From contig QANY01007449.1 of assembly GCA_003255025.1 (NCBI GenBank), forward strand, positions 62,001 to 126,000: a stretch of DNA of 64,000 nucleotides. Direction: 5' to 3'. A program made the translations under genes and the position numbers. This document shows, piece after piece, positions 48,241-61,000 of this stretch; the stretch's first letter is position 1, and the number at the start of each line of letters is the position of its first letter. The notes beneath the pieces were generated by a model. It was given only the letters and a program-made list of their open reading frames with translations, searched no databases and was not told the origin of the DNA. Source of the DNA: Datisca glomerata. Taxonomy: Eukaryota; Streptophyta; Magnoliopsida; Cucurbitales; Datiscaceae.

Positions 48241-48673
48241 TCGTATAATAGAACAAAATGTGAACAGACTTGATTTCTTGTTAACTAAGGGTCGTGCTTA
48301 AGTTCATATCTTGCTTAATTACCACTTGACTGAATTAAATTCATAACTTGTAGATTTTAACGTATGATAATAACTAATCATATAATGCATACTGATACAT
48401 GTAACAGAATCAAATATGATAACATACTAACATAAAATCAGTCATACCCAAATATTTATCTCATGGTAATCAACTTAATAACTGAACAATAAACAATTAC
48501 CAAAATGTTAATGAAATATAATAATTATTGAAAAACGGTTAAACAAATAATAAATACATGATACAAATATAATATCAGAGTCACATCATTATATAAGCCA
48601 ATTTACACAAACATATATATGAACATAACATGCTTATAGACAATTAAAGCTTATAAGAATAACACATATTACA

Positions 48674-48940
48674 TTTATCACATGTGCGTCACATTACTAT
48701 GATGTAAATTCCCTTACATAAATCATAGATATTTATCACACATGGGTCAAATTACGATGCAAATTCACTTACACAAAGCATAGACATTTATCACACATGG
48801 GTCACATTACGATACAAATTCATTTACACAAAGCATATATATTTATTGCACGTAGGTCAAATTACGATACAAATTCACTTACATAAAGAATATACATTTA
48901 TCACACATGGGTCACATTACGATACAAATTCACTTACCTG
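48674..48940. repeat. Tandem array of about 57-bp units
   Basis: About five copies of catttatcacacatggg-tcacattacgata-caaattcacttac, inside the solo-LTR-like element. Direct, contiguous repeats without spacers. Confidence 0.88.
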
Positions 48941-50849
48941 AAGCGGAGGAAGAAACTAAACAATTAAGAACCTGAAATCCAAAAATATCTAACCACTAAA
49001 TTGTTTTGAAATAATTCAATACAAACACACTTTAAATATCATAAAAATAAAATAGAGATTTAATTAAAATAGTGCAAAGCGGTCTGAACGAGGTCAGAAA
49101 ATAATGCTTTGGGTCAGGAATCAAAAGATCAAACTTGGCCAAACGGTTCAGACCGGGCCGATTCAGACCAGTCTGGTTCGGTCTGGGTTAGACTGGACCG
49201 ATTCAGATCGATCAAGGTTGCCTAAATTGGTTCAGGTCAGAATGATCTGGGTCAGTTGAGCAACCAACTGGGTGACAAGCCCTAGTTGAAATCCGAACAG
49301 GGAAAGATGGAAATAAAGAGAAAAAGAAAGAAGGGGGAATGGGGCATCGCCGGCGATCAACCTTCAGTGATGGCAGAAGCAGAGGGAGAAAGAGAGAGAG
49401 AAGGAAGAACCAGAGAGAGACAGAAAATGAGAGAGAGAGAGAGCGAGAAGAAGATAAACAGAGAGGGACGAAGATCTCACGGGTGATGGAATCACCGGTG
49501 GTGGCAGAACCAGAGAGAAGGAAAGAGAAAACAAAATAGGGGAGAGAAAAGACAGAGAATGAAGAGAAGAAGAAAGAAAAAGCTCACCGGAGATGGTGCT
49601 TTGTCGTGGTAGTGGCAGCCAACGGCAGCGAAGAGGCGTGATGGACGAAGAAAAAGAAGTACAGAGAGAGGCTCGAAGAAGGAGAACATAGAGGGAGGGT
49701 AAGGGTGTTTGCTGATGGAGAGGCTGCATGAGAGAGATGAACAGTGAGAGATTTGGGGTAATTGACAATGTTAGCTTAGGGTTTTTATTTAGTTGTATGT
49801 AAATATATTATGTGAGTGAGGTAGAGAAAGAGGTAGAACATGGCGGTTTCGTTGAAGGGGGTTGCCCAATGGGGAAGAAGAGATGGGATATAAATATAAT
49901 ATAGGTTAGGGTTACCTTATGTTGTATGCACAAGCATATGTATGGATGCGTTTGAGAATGGAGAGATAAAAGTCGAATAAAACCAACAGATAAGGTTGGG
50001 ATTGGCGTTGGCCTAAGGTGTATGTGTACAATGGTGCGAGTGTGTTTTAAAATAATATAATAAAACACTTTTAAAATTTGAAAAATCAAACTTTGAATAA
50101 ATCGTATCTAACTAAAATAGTTTTTACAAAAATTACAAATAATCCATCTTTAAATTCAAATTTTAAAATCACTTTTTTGTAAATCAATTTTACAAATGAC
50201 CCCTTTACGAAGGGTCGGGGTATTACAATTTCAGAAAAAAAACCTGAAATGATTCATGCACTTGAATTGTATTAAAATAGATCAATCTAATGCATGTATA
50301 TGAATTTTCATTCTTGAATATAAATGCAAAGTAGTGATTTTGCGTGCATGCGTGCTATGCATGATTGTGAACATTTGTAAGAAAATTATTTGATGATTTA
50401 AAAATTGACTAATGTAGCGATATCCTTCTCCCCTCAAAACAATCATTTCACGTTCATGATGAAGCAAAAATGAATAATTTCTCCATAGTTTGCCTCTTTT
50501 CGGTACTTTAATTGTAATCCTCCAATCGTGTTTTCGCCTTCGTCATGTGCATACCGACTTTTCTCGTGGTGACTTTTCAGATTTCACCTCACACTCAGAC
50601 CGCCTTCCTTAGTTCATATTCTTTTCTTTTCTTTTTTTACAATTAGCTTTCACCAAAACAAGTTTATGCTTTTGAGTTATTTCAAGAGTAATTAATGACA
50701 TCTTAGAATTAAGAGGAATAAGAAATCATGAAAATAATGAGAAGATGAAGTATATGTATTTGTCAACTAAAAAAAAGCTCTTCATTCATGATGAACAATA
50801 TTTACAAACAAGGATTTGAAAAAATTATGGAATAAGAATTTCTCCAGTA

Positions 50850-52709
50850 TTCGAGACGGCTCTTTTTGAAAACATTTTTTTGTCCAACTTCATCTTTCCC
50901 ATCCTTAGAGCGGTCAAACAAAGTACATCTTGACTGCATCCGAATTAACTGCGTGCGATAAATCATATCCATCCATGTTTGTTAGAATGAGAGCTCCTCC
51001 CGAGAAGGCATTCTTGACTTGACTACGAAAGGTCCTTTATAATTTGGGGTCCATTTCCCACGATAATCTTTTTTATATGGGAGTATCTTTTTCAACACCA
51101 AATTTCCTTCTCGGAAACATTAGGGACGTAACTTTTTGTCATTCGCTTGCATCATTTTTCTTTGATATAATTTCCCTCTACATAATGCAGTCAATCTTTT
51201 TTCCTCGATGAAATTCAATTGTTCATATCGTGTTTGTACACACTCTGCTTCTTCTAATTTAGCCTTCATTAAGACTCTAAGGAGGAAATTTCCACCTCAA
51301 TTGGAAGGACCGGCATTGCCCCAACTGATGTTCGGACTGATGTGCGTACCCATGTAGTGCAAACGGGAGCATCTCATGCCAATCCTTATAAACTTCCGTC
51401 ATTGTCTCTATGATCTTTTTTATGTACTTATTGGCTACTTCCACTACTCTGTTCATCTTCGGACGATAAGGACATGAATTATGATGCTTAATTTTGAACT
51501 GCTCACATAATTCTTTCATCGTCTTGTTATTTAAATTTGTTCCATTATCTGTGATGATCCTTTCAGGTAGACCATATCAACAAATTATCTCCTTTTTAAT
51601 TAACTTAACAACCACCCTTCTGGTAACACTCGAATAAGAACTCACCTCCACCCATTTAGTAAAATAATCTATAGAAACTAAAATGAAACGATGCCCGTTT
51701 GAGGCGCTTGGTGTGATGGGACCAATGCCGTCCATACCACTACATAGAGAACGGCCAAGGTGCGGCCATGACATCTAAAGGGATGCAGATACGTGAATTT
51801 TATCCGTATAAATTTGACATTTATGACATTTTTTGGCGTTCTTGATGCAGTCAGATTCTAGAGTTAACCAATAATATCACACTTTCAAGATTTATTTGGC
51901 CATCATATGTCCATTAGCATGAACACCACAAATTTCTTCATGAACTTACTCTATGATTTGATTTGCTTCCCTTGCATCAACACATCTTAAAAACACAATA
52001 TCATGATTTCTTTTATAGAGTATTTCGCCATTCAAGAAGAAACCCATGGACAATCTTCTAATAGTGCGTTTATCATTCTCGGAAGCTTTGGATGGATGTT
52101 TCCCATTCTTTATATACTGCTTGATGTGGCAATACCATGGTCTTGTGTCTGGCTCTTCTTCAATGCTCATACAGTGAGCATGGAAATCTCGCTTCTCAAT
52201 TTTTATGGATTGCACTTCTACCTTAAAGTCTATTGCAAACATGGACGCTAGAGTTGCCAGTGCATCTGCGATTTGATTATTCTTTCTGGGTATATAGTCA
52301 AATGAGATCACTTCAAATGTTTGGATTAACTTAGTTACATGTTTATTGTAAGGAACCATCTTAGAGTCTCTAGCTTCTCATTCCCTGTTTAATTGTCGTA
52401 TCACCAATAACGAATCTTCATACACTCGAAGTTTCCTTGTCTTCATATCACAAGCTACTTGAATTCCCATGGAACATGCCTCATATTCCGCCACATTGTT
52501 TGTCAGTCAAAGCATAGTTTTGTCATGAATGTGAAAAACTTTCTCTCAGGAGATATGAGGATTGCCCCAAATTCATGTCCTACATCATTTGATGCGCCAT
52601 CAAATAACATTGTCCACAATTCTGGATCTATAGATTCTCTTTCATTTTTTAATATGACTGATACGTTCTCATCAGGAAAATCAAACTTCATAGACTCATA
52701 ATCTTGCAC
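50850..52709 (-). pseudogene. gypsy RNase H and integrase
   Basis: Minus strand: RNase H start (WTMLFDGASND, ISPERK) at 52709-52503; RNase H end (RKNNQIADALATLASMF) and zinc-binding region at 52359-51946; integrase core with DGIGPITPSASNGHRFILV and DYFTKWVE at 51774-51577; NRVVEVANKYIKK, DWHEMLPFALHGY at 51519-51277; then a C-terminal block with EGNLVLKKILP...RGKWTPNYKGP to about 50850. Frameshifts and stops separate the pieces. The motifs are those of Tat-lineage gypsy elements. Confidence 0.92.
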
Positions 52710-52734
52710 TGGTATTCTTGATCCTTAATCTTGT

Positions 52735-54207
52735 TTCTCAAATCTCTGAGTTGTTTTTTGGCTTCAATCTTGTGCTTGTCAGACAAATTTGCCTCAACTG
52801 TTAGACGCTTGTTTTCTTCCAAGAGAGCTTAATTCTTGTGGCGCTCCTCATATAACTCATCCTGCTCCTCCTTTTTAACAATCTTCTGATGAGCTTTCAG
52901 AAACTTGTATGATTGTAAATCCTCAACTGGTAAAGTAATAGTTACTTTTCCTCAACTCTCAAGCCACGGTTCATACTCCTTTGTGCAGTTCGTACGGTTC
53001 TTCTCATTTTTCACCCTTCTCGTTATTTTCCAAGCTCCAATCAGCTGCTGCAATTTTTGTTCAATATCTTGAGAATCATAATTGACCTTGATATCCTTCA
53101 ATGAGCGTGTGGCAGGGACAAATTGTCTCATGTATAATTGACGGAGCACCATTAGTGGAGCATAACTAGTACAACCCCATGGTCCTGGGAGTGGGAACCA
53201 TTGAAAGTCACCACGTCCATAGATCATCGATGTTGACGAAATCAAATGGGCTTTCCAGATAACATTCTCATTTTTCAACTTTCATAGGTATGAGAGCCAC
53301 ACCCCTTTTGTGGGATACTACGGATTCCATTTGGCCATTCCAAGTTTTACAATGGGAATTCTCATCTTCATCCATGAGCTTGAAAACTTTATTTGAGGAC
53401 ACTTGAAATATGGTGGACATCTTAGATGGCTAAAAATTCAAATACACAAAAAAGATGGAGAGTCGATGAACTTTTCTTTTCTAAACACTCAGATGTGATT
53501 TGAGAAACAAAAAGTCTCAGCAAGAATTGAGATAACAAGGTTAACACCATGTTCAACTTGCAGGAACATTTTTATCACTTTATCATCCACATAACCTTGA
53601 ATCTTTGGAAATAATACGGTGTCATAAATACACAGAGCATAAAGAGTCATACCCTTATGTCCATTCAAGACATTTTGGGTGAGATCTATGAAATAATCCA
53701 GTGGCACTCACTCATTCTCCCCTTGAAATTTCAACATTTTATCAATCTTAGATGCATGGACAAGACCCAAGAGCTTGGATAAAGCTCTCTTCAATGTGAG
53801 CTTTTGTCGTAATTATAAACTTTATCCATGTTTTACAGCGGGACATTCAGTAGGGCTTGATATTCTTCAATTGTAGGAGTAAGATCAATTTTTCCCAAGG
53901 TGAAACACCTATACAGAGGGTTCCAAAAATGTATTAAAGCCTCAAGAACGGGAGCGTTCACTACAATATATAGAAGATGAACGATGTGACCATACTTGCC
54001 GACAAACAAATTTTTATGCTCCGGTGAGAAATCCTCCCATATCTTCTTCAACCTCTCCAAGTCAGTGCGTGAGAGCTCTATCTTAGTGATTGATTGTAGA
54101 AGAATGACCTCCTCCTTTTTCAGACAATCTCCTTTTCGTTTCTACGTTTTCTTTGACCATTGGGCTACTGTAGCTTGATCTTCTATCACACTCAGAGTAG
54201 AAGTCAT
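52735..54207 (-). pseudogene. gypsy gag with DUF7745-like domain
   Basis: ATG on the minus strand at 54207. 54060-53833 carries WEDFSPEHKNLFVGKYGHI, HFWNPLYRCFTLGKIDL and PTIEEYQALL, typical of the gag N-terminal domain of Tat-type elements. 53278-52952 has PLPGPWGCTSYAPLMVLRQ. A Glu/Lys-rich coiled-coil tail ends at about 52735 and joins the RNase H segment directly. Confidence 0.88.
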
Positions 54208-55302
54208 GGTCTCTAAAATATAAATATATATTAAAAGAAAGAAAACAAAAAAGAAAGAAAATTAAATTAAAATGAAAAAAAAGGGAGGGGGAGGGGGGAT
54301 AGAGGGTGACACCCTAACTTGCTCAGAGGGTGAATCATCATCTATTTAAACAGAGGGTATTGACCCTCTGTTTGACCGGTTGAACAATGTATTTTTTATA
54401 ATTATATTATTATAAAATATAATTATTAAATAATTTATGTTTAAATAAATTAGTTTATGCAAATGTTTAATGTTATTAATATAATATATACACATGTAAA
54501 TGTATAATTGACATAAATATATAATTTTATCAATCATATGGAATAATCATGTCATTTTCCAAAAGCTAGGGTTTATTAAATCTAGGAATGATGTCTTTTA
54601 TCTCAAAATTCTCTTTCCTTCTCTCTCTGTTACAGGCAGCTAGAAACAATGCACTTCTTATTGTTCCAGCTATCCTTTATGCTATTAGTAATTAATTAAA
54701 GTTTGTCATGCAGGTAAAAATTCTCTTTAGTGATAATTTTACTTCATGTGCAAAAAAGAAAGACGGAGTCAGAAGTGAAACAATGGGGAAGAAAAGAAAT
54801 GTTTAAAGAGCGTAAGACAAAGTTAACCATGATATCATATTTAAGTAGAATCTCTATTTCTACCAAATATTGGTCGTGAGGTGGGCTCTAAAAACCAAAT
54901 TCACGTGTGGTTGGACTCTCAAATATCTTAATAGGCTCTCAAGTTATCCACACTGTTATCCAAACAGAGTAACATGGGCCCCCAAATGATATCCTGAAAG
55001 GGCCGGTCTGAGTGAGAACTTTCATGAGCCTGCACGGGAACTGCAATTTCACGAAGGCATTCCACTACTCATAATCGCTAATCCAAAAGGAAAAGCCTGG
55101 GTATAGGGCTAGTGTATGTGTGTGACATTAGAAATTATGTAAAAAAATATACTTCGTAAAAAAATGAACTATATGCAACTACAAGCATGAATAAGAAAAG
55201 TAATGAATCAAATAAACAAATAAAGGACCACACAAAAAGGATAGCATATGATAAAATTTTAGCTTGACTCTCTATTGATCTAAAAATGGTTAGACCAATT
55301 AC
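54208..55302 (-). other. Leader of the gypsy element
   Basis: No supported ORF. A purine-rich run (about 54270-54300) lies on the + strand. Confidence 0.6.
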
Positions 55303-55321
55303 GTCCCCGGCGTAGTTGCCA
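55303..55321 (-). other. Primer-binding site of the gypsy element
   Basis: The minus strand reads TGGCAACTACGCCGGGGAC, close to the TGGCGACTCCGCTGGGGA-type site common in plant Tat/Ogre elements. The LTR edge is placed immediately beyond. Confidence 0.75.
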
Positions 55322-57671
55322 AGCTATCACAACGTGCATGCGACGCGGAGCGGTGATTAAAAAAATAATTTATGGAGAAAGAAATTTGGAGTCACCACCA
55401 ATCATTTTAGGGTGTGATTGGTCACCCAATTTTAAAATAAAAAATTTGGTCTACGAAAACTCAAAATTGGTTCGGGAGTCATTTGTGTGTGGGGAAGGTA
55501 TTAGCACCCCACAACACCTATTATTAAAATGGCTACCAAATTTAATCAAATGCTATCTAAATTATATTTTAAAAACAAGATTAAAAAATTAATTTTTGAA
55601 TGTCCCATCTGGTACATTTTGCATCATAAAAATGAAAAATAAATGACTTTTAATGGGTGGTACAAAGTCCATTTTTGTATATATATATATATATATGTAT
55701 TTAAACCAAAGCATTATTGGAGTCATTCTCGGTATCCTAAAAATAATTTTTCACCTCGGTAGTTCGAGAAATTTGATATCCAAAAAATCCTAAAATCCGT
55801 CATCGGATTTTTTCATTTAAACTAAATGATGAAATTAACAAAATTTACATCTAATTGTTATAATTTTAATTTATTAACGTCAATTCTGATGATAAAAGAA
55901 TGAAACAATAATCACATACAATCATGATGATATGACAATAATACATAGATAAATAAGAAGAGATAACAATTATAAAGAAAAAGAAAGAATAATGGAAAGA
56001 AAGGTTAGAGAAGATAAAATGTATGATAAATTTCAAAAGAATATAAAGAGTGACAATAAAAAAAATGATATATGAAACGAGTAAAATGATATATATAAAC
56101 AAAATAAATTAAAACAAACCATAATATCTACTAATAAAAAAACAAAAAATATAAAAAAAAATACAAACGAAAAATGAAAAAAAAACACAAAATAAAAAAT
56201 AAAAAAAAATGTGGAGGGTGATGTCTCCCTCTATTGTTGTTTTTTTTAATTTATTTTTTAAATGTGTGTGTGTGCGCGCGTGTGCGTACGTGCGTGTGTT
56301 GATTATTTCATAAATAAATTAATAAAAAAATTATGTGTAAATAAATTAATTTATGAAAATTGTTTAATGATATACGTATTTGACATGAGCATACTATTTT
56401 TTACTACATAGTATACTAATTATCATTTTTTCATTTTTTCCTCATTTCTAATCAAATAGCAAAGGAATGATCATTGATAATAACTAATTTAAACAAGTGT
56501 CACTAAAGAAAAATCAATAAAACTTTCAAAATAGAATAATTTTTGTTTGGGATATAAATATAGCATTTTTTTTTTATTTTAGACTACTTAGTTCACTAAT
56601 TACCATTATTTCTTTCTTCCTTCGTTGCTAGGAATGATCATGGATGGTTACTAATTTAAACAAGTGTCACTAAGAAAAATCAGTAAAACTTTCAAAATAA
56701 AATAACTTTTTGTTTGGGATATGAATATACCATTTTTTTATTTTAGACTACTTAGTTCATTAATTATCAGTTTTCTTTTCTTCCTTCATTGCTAGGAATG
56801 ATCATGGATGGTAACTAGTTCAAACAAGTGTCACAAAAATGATAAACAAAAATTAAAAAAAAAAAAGACTTATAAGAACATAAAAAAAATCAAAGCTTAA
56901 ATATTTGCATAATCTTATATAGAGGTTTTACTCTCTATTTTATGTATGTTTATGTATGAGAAATTATCATAGGGGATCTTTTCATCAAATGTGCATTTTC
57001 AACTTATTAAATGATTGATTCACATTGAGTTAATTTTACATCTCTCAAAAGCTTTATCCTCATCCTCATTAATTGAGTTGATGAAAAAAACATCTCATTA
57101 TCAAACTTGTAGGGAAATCAACAATACATGAAAATAAAACTTAAGATTAAGAGTAGGAGAAATGATAAAAAAATGAACAAACAACTTATGTATAGGAAAG
57201 GAAACAAAAAATATCAACTACATGAGTATGAGGAAGAGAGATGATGAATAATGATGAACAAGAAATATTGTAAGCTAAAGTGCAAGAAATTTAAACTACC
57301 TTATTAAAAAGAATAGGAGAAGATGAAAGATAGATAGAAATGAAGACTATCTTTCTCTCTCTTTTAAAAATCTCTCATATTTTCTCAAGACCTCTATTTC
57401 TCTCTCTAATATCCATTCTCTTTCTCATTCTCCAATTCTCCTTTTAAGTGAAGACCTCCCCTCTATTTATAGGCAAACTTAGTGCTTCACTTTTTATTTT
57501 TAGTCACTTTTGCACTTTTTTTTATTTTTTTTAGTCATTGGATAATTCTTCTTATTTTTAGGTCTTGGGTTATTTTTTTCAAATCATATATATAGTTTTA
57601 GACTAATATATGGGCCAAAAATAAAATTTATATTTTTAAAGTATTGAACCAGACAAAATACGATATCTACA
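55322..57671 (-). repeat. 5' LTR of the gypsy element
   Basis: 2.35 kb, ending (in + orientation) ...TATCTACA at 57671, directly against copia B gag. Contains a (TA)n run at about 55678-55698 and a (GT)n/(GC)n run at 56263-56300; the corresponding place in the other LTR is the N gap. Confidence 0.85.
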
Positions 57672-58105
57672 CCCACAATGGAAACATTTTCCCTTGAGAT
57701 TGTTGCCGTTCTTCTTCTTATTTACTTTCAGCGATGTCTTGGCTTTCTTCCCTTTCTTGTTCTTACATTTGCCCTTACCATTGATCTTTTCTCTCTTGTT
57801 ACTTTTAACAACAGTGGAAGAAGGCTTTTGCTCGGTGACGTTTTCCTAGCCCTATTTGGTCATACTCTTATTGAGTGACTCAAAAATCTGAAGTTCATTC
57901 AACAATTGTGTTATATTGAATTGTAACTTGTTCATAACATAGTTAGTGGTGAAGGCAGAATAAGCTGGTGTGAGCAACTCAAGTATAATGCTATGGTTAT
58001 CACAAATCAACATTAATTCGTATTTGATTTCCAACGTATGAAATTATCACCATTCAATTTCTCAAGAGCAATTAAAGCAGTAACACGGTTGCCCATGGTA
58101 GACAT
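57672..58105 (-). pseudogene. copia B gag N-terminal part
   Basis: ATG on the minus strand at 58105: MSTMGNRVTALIALEKLNGDNF, the copia gag start, then stops and decayed capsid sequence, and a Lys-rich tail leading to the first Cys of a zinc knuckle. The gypsy LTR begins right there (57671), so gag was cut in its knuckle. The + ORF at 57678-57878 is the antisense shadow. Confidence 0.85.
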
Positions 58106-59503
58106 AATAATGATAACTGGAATTTAAAACATAGAAGATTCAATATAATTGATAAATATCTAGAATTCAAAAGGTAAATGTGATGCATGAATGCAACATA
58201 ATAAACACACAAATTTGACAACTACTAATCACGATAAAATAACCTAATGATTAATGTGTTGTCTTAGAGTCAGTCAGATTAATATCAGATTATCTATGAG
58301 ACATTCTCATACTTACTAATTAAAACTTAAAATATCTCATATTTTCTCTTTTAATAATAAGGTATCACATGTTCGGTTAAGTCACAATTTTCCACATGAA
58401 AGATTAATTGTGACTTTGAGAGTGTAACCCATCATTTCAGATTTCATGACTTCATTTAGAATATGTTGTCTTAGAGTCAGTCAAAACTACTACATCACTT
58501 CTTCCTATCTTCTTAAGAAGCTCAACATTGGTATTTGTGCAGCTCAAAACCTTCCTTACGGGGATGAAAACAAAGTCATCTCGAGACCCTTACTGCACCT
58601 CACGGTGTTGTACTAATGATGGAGATCATAGTTTACATTGATATGTCAACCTTCTCTCACTCACTATTTTGGGATTGTGTGTTTCCATTTTAACTAATCA
58701 ATTAATTTCAAATTAATCACTGATTAAAATAATAAAACTATGAATATTTAATAATAAGTTATGTCAATCTCATTTATCTAAGTTCAATTGAACTTTTTAA
58801 AGCGCCTAAATCATAATTAGGTGAACTAAGATTAACTAATTAATTATATTCATCAAACTTTAATAAAACTCTTTTACTAAAATTACAACCCTTGAAATAA
58901 AATTAAAAATTAATAATTAATTTTAAAATTTAAAAGGATAATTGATAGATTTAGAGTTATCATAAAATTCTATAGTGATAGGGTTGGTTGGTATCATGGT
59001 TTGTGTGAAACTTTCATAAATGTGACAACAATTGTCATCGACCACCATCAATGCCGGCCGCCAGCGCCGATTTTCCGGCGACATCGCCCGAATAATAAAT
59101 TTCGACCACATTATTGGTCAGCTTTAATCGGTGGCGCCAATGCCAGAATCCAATTTCTGTTGCCGACGTCAAAATTCTAAAGAATTCCATTTCTTTTCTT
59201 TTTCCTCCGCCATTCATCTTGTGCGTTCTTCGTCTTCTCGTGATCGGAATAATTATAATAAATATTCAAAATAAATTACAAAAGTTACTACGCCCCAAAA
59301 CGGCTTACACAAGATTGAAGGGAAAATTAAAGAACAAAGCCTAACCCGATAATCACCATATAATTAACAATCCATTATTTTCCATACATTCAAAAAATAT
59401 AACCATCCATTTATTAATACGTATATCATATTATATGAATAATGCAAGAAAGCTCATACAGCATTTAGCATATAAATATATAAAGACGATTTTGATAACA
59501 CAT
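58106..59503 (-). mobile_element. Leader of copia B
   Basis: Its LTR-proximal half matches 26617-27253 inverted. A decayed primer site with TGTTATCA lies at about 59485-59500. Confidence 0.75.
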
Positions 59504-61000
59504 ATTGGCTGTCGCGGCGCGGCGAAAGCGTGTGGCTCAAGGCCATTTAAAAATTAAACTTTTAATAAAGATCGAATCTTTTAATAAAACAAAACTTGTG
59601 CAAAACAACGATAACCAAATAAAAAAACTTTTATTGAAAACTTTTTTTCAATCAATCAGGATCCATATTTATACATTAGATCTACAACATATAAGGTTAG
59701 AAATCATATACCTCTTGTAGTCTATATCAAGCGTTCTTGCAAAACCGATCAATCATACGTCCCACAAAACTGTTCTAACGATCAGTAGACTCTAAGATTC
59801 ACACCAAGATCTTCTAAGTCAATCCTCAACGCACTAGCACGTGTATGGGCACGTAGAATATTACAAGACACTTTTTCTGTCTCTAGATGTACTCAACACA
59901 TAAGATCTAGAGAGTTTTCTGAGAATGATTTTAGTGAGTCAATTCTCTAAAAGAACGTGATGATTATTCTTTCAGAGTTTTGATTAACTATTAATCACAG
60001 AGAAAAATCATTCCTGACACTAATTATGTTCTTATTCGATTTTTTTATGAACTGATTCATCAATTGAGGTCATTAGAATAATATCTGTATATTTTTTAGA
60101 TAATTGTGTATCAGATTTTTTAGGGATAAAGTGAAATAATATTTAATTATAAAACTGTCAATTGCAGTGGGACCCACTGCAACTGTGCACAACTGTAATG
60201 TCGTGTGCCACTACAGTGTTGCACTCCCACCACTGTAGTGTCACGTGGCACTACAGTAGTCCATGTCAATCTCTGATACTCAATTAGTGATTGACATGTG
60301 ACAATTATTGTGAATTAAATATTTATTTTAATCAGATAAATATTTAGATATCAATTAATTCAAAATCAATATATCTTATTATCTCTATCAACTAACTTAT
60401 ATGTTATTTCACAAATAATAGATTTAATTGATTCAAATTATTTTGTAATAATATTTAATTTTCTAATTTCACAAATTAGATATTCTATCTTAATTATCAA
60501 TATATATATATTCTAAAATTTATATATATGTAATTTCTGAAATTATATATATGTAATTTCTGAAATTTATATATATATAATTTCTGAAATTCATATATAT
60601 ATAATTCAGTTAATTAATTAATCACAAATAATTATCTTATAAATATGTACTTGCTCCAGAATAAAAATTTCTTTTGCAAGTCAGTTATTTTCTCATGTCT
60701 TAAAATATTCACACCCTAGACTGCGTAGTACAGAGGTGACTTGGGGACCATGGACCTATAATTCTAAGCTTCAATAAACTATATTATTAATTAAACTCTT
60801 TTTAAATACTTATTTATTAATTCCATTATTTTTTCACTATAAATATGGAATTGAACTCTTAGTGATTATAGAATGTATTTGCACAGTATTCTCATATAAT
60901 CCACTGATATAATCATTTCATTTAATTTTGTACTCCAAGTATTAGTTCGTAAAATAGAACTGGTCAAAATTATTATTTTACCCCTCTAAATACCTCTTGA
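59504..61000 (-). repeat. 5' LTR of copia B (outer end missing)
   Basis: Matches, reverse-complemented, 25085-26602. The first about 700 bp of the family LTR is absent, and the LINE sequence resumes within a few bases. Includes the CACGTG-containing palindromes (60242-60247 and around). Confidence 0.88.

Larger units (their letters stand above)
47253..50232. mobile_element. Solo-LTR-like insertion, 2970 bp (TSD ATTTC)
   Basis: Element 47258-50227 begins TGTAACGCCCTGATCCC and ends GGGTCGGGGTATTACA (inverted TGTAA...TTACA termini), flanked by ATTTC at 47253-47257 and 50228-50232. Interior: two tandem arrays (below) and a GA-rich region (49280-49560) with no supported protein. The 5-bp duplication and TG/CA ends fit a solo LTR of a large gypsy family; no pol motif was found. 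Confidence 0.85.
45013..57671 (-). mobile_element. Ty3/gypsy element (Tat-like), minus strand, PR-RT-deleted
   Basis: Minus-strand order: 5' LTR (about 55322-57671), primer site (55303-55321), leader, gag with a DUF7745-like domain, RNase H, integrase, 3' UTR with tandem repeats and an insertion, polypurine tract, 3' LTR (45013-46443, truncated at its outer end). RNase H follows gag directly, so protease and RT are lost. Integrase after RNase H, and its motifs, mark it as gypsy. 189 N (45075-45263) lie in the 3' LTR. Confidence 0.9.
44618..61000 (-). mobile_element. Copia family B element, minus strand, inserted in LINE and split by gypsy
   Basis: Right part 57672-61000: 5' LTR (59504-61000, lacking its outer 0.7 kb compared with 24376-26602), decayed primer site, leader, gag to the zinc knuckle. 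Left part 44618-45012: RT N-terminal remnant fused to the last about 165 bp of the 3' LTR. Protease, integrase and most of RT and the 3' LTR are deleted. The gypsy element fills the middle. Confidence 0.85.

Noticed and set aside
48674..48940. Regular repeats that could suggest a CRISPR array
   Set aside because: Units are contiguous, degenerate and lack unique spacers; plant nuclear DNA; they are tandem repeats in an LTR.
49286..49768. Open frames on both strands in the GA/CT-rich region
   Set aside because: Low-complexity Arg/Glu/Lys or Ser/Leu/Pro peptides without domain, inside a solo-LTR-like element.
55866..56102. 78-aa Phe/Ile-rich ORF, membrane-like
   Set aside because: AT-rich LTR sequence; the corresponding place in the other LTR is an assembly gap, so there is no support.
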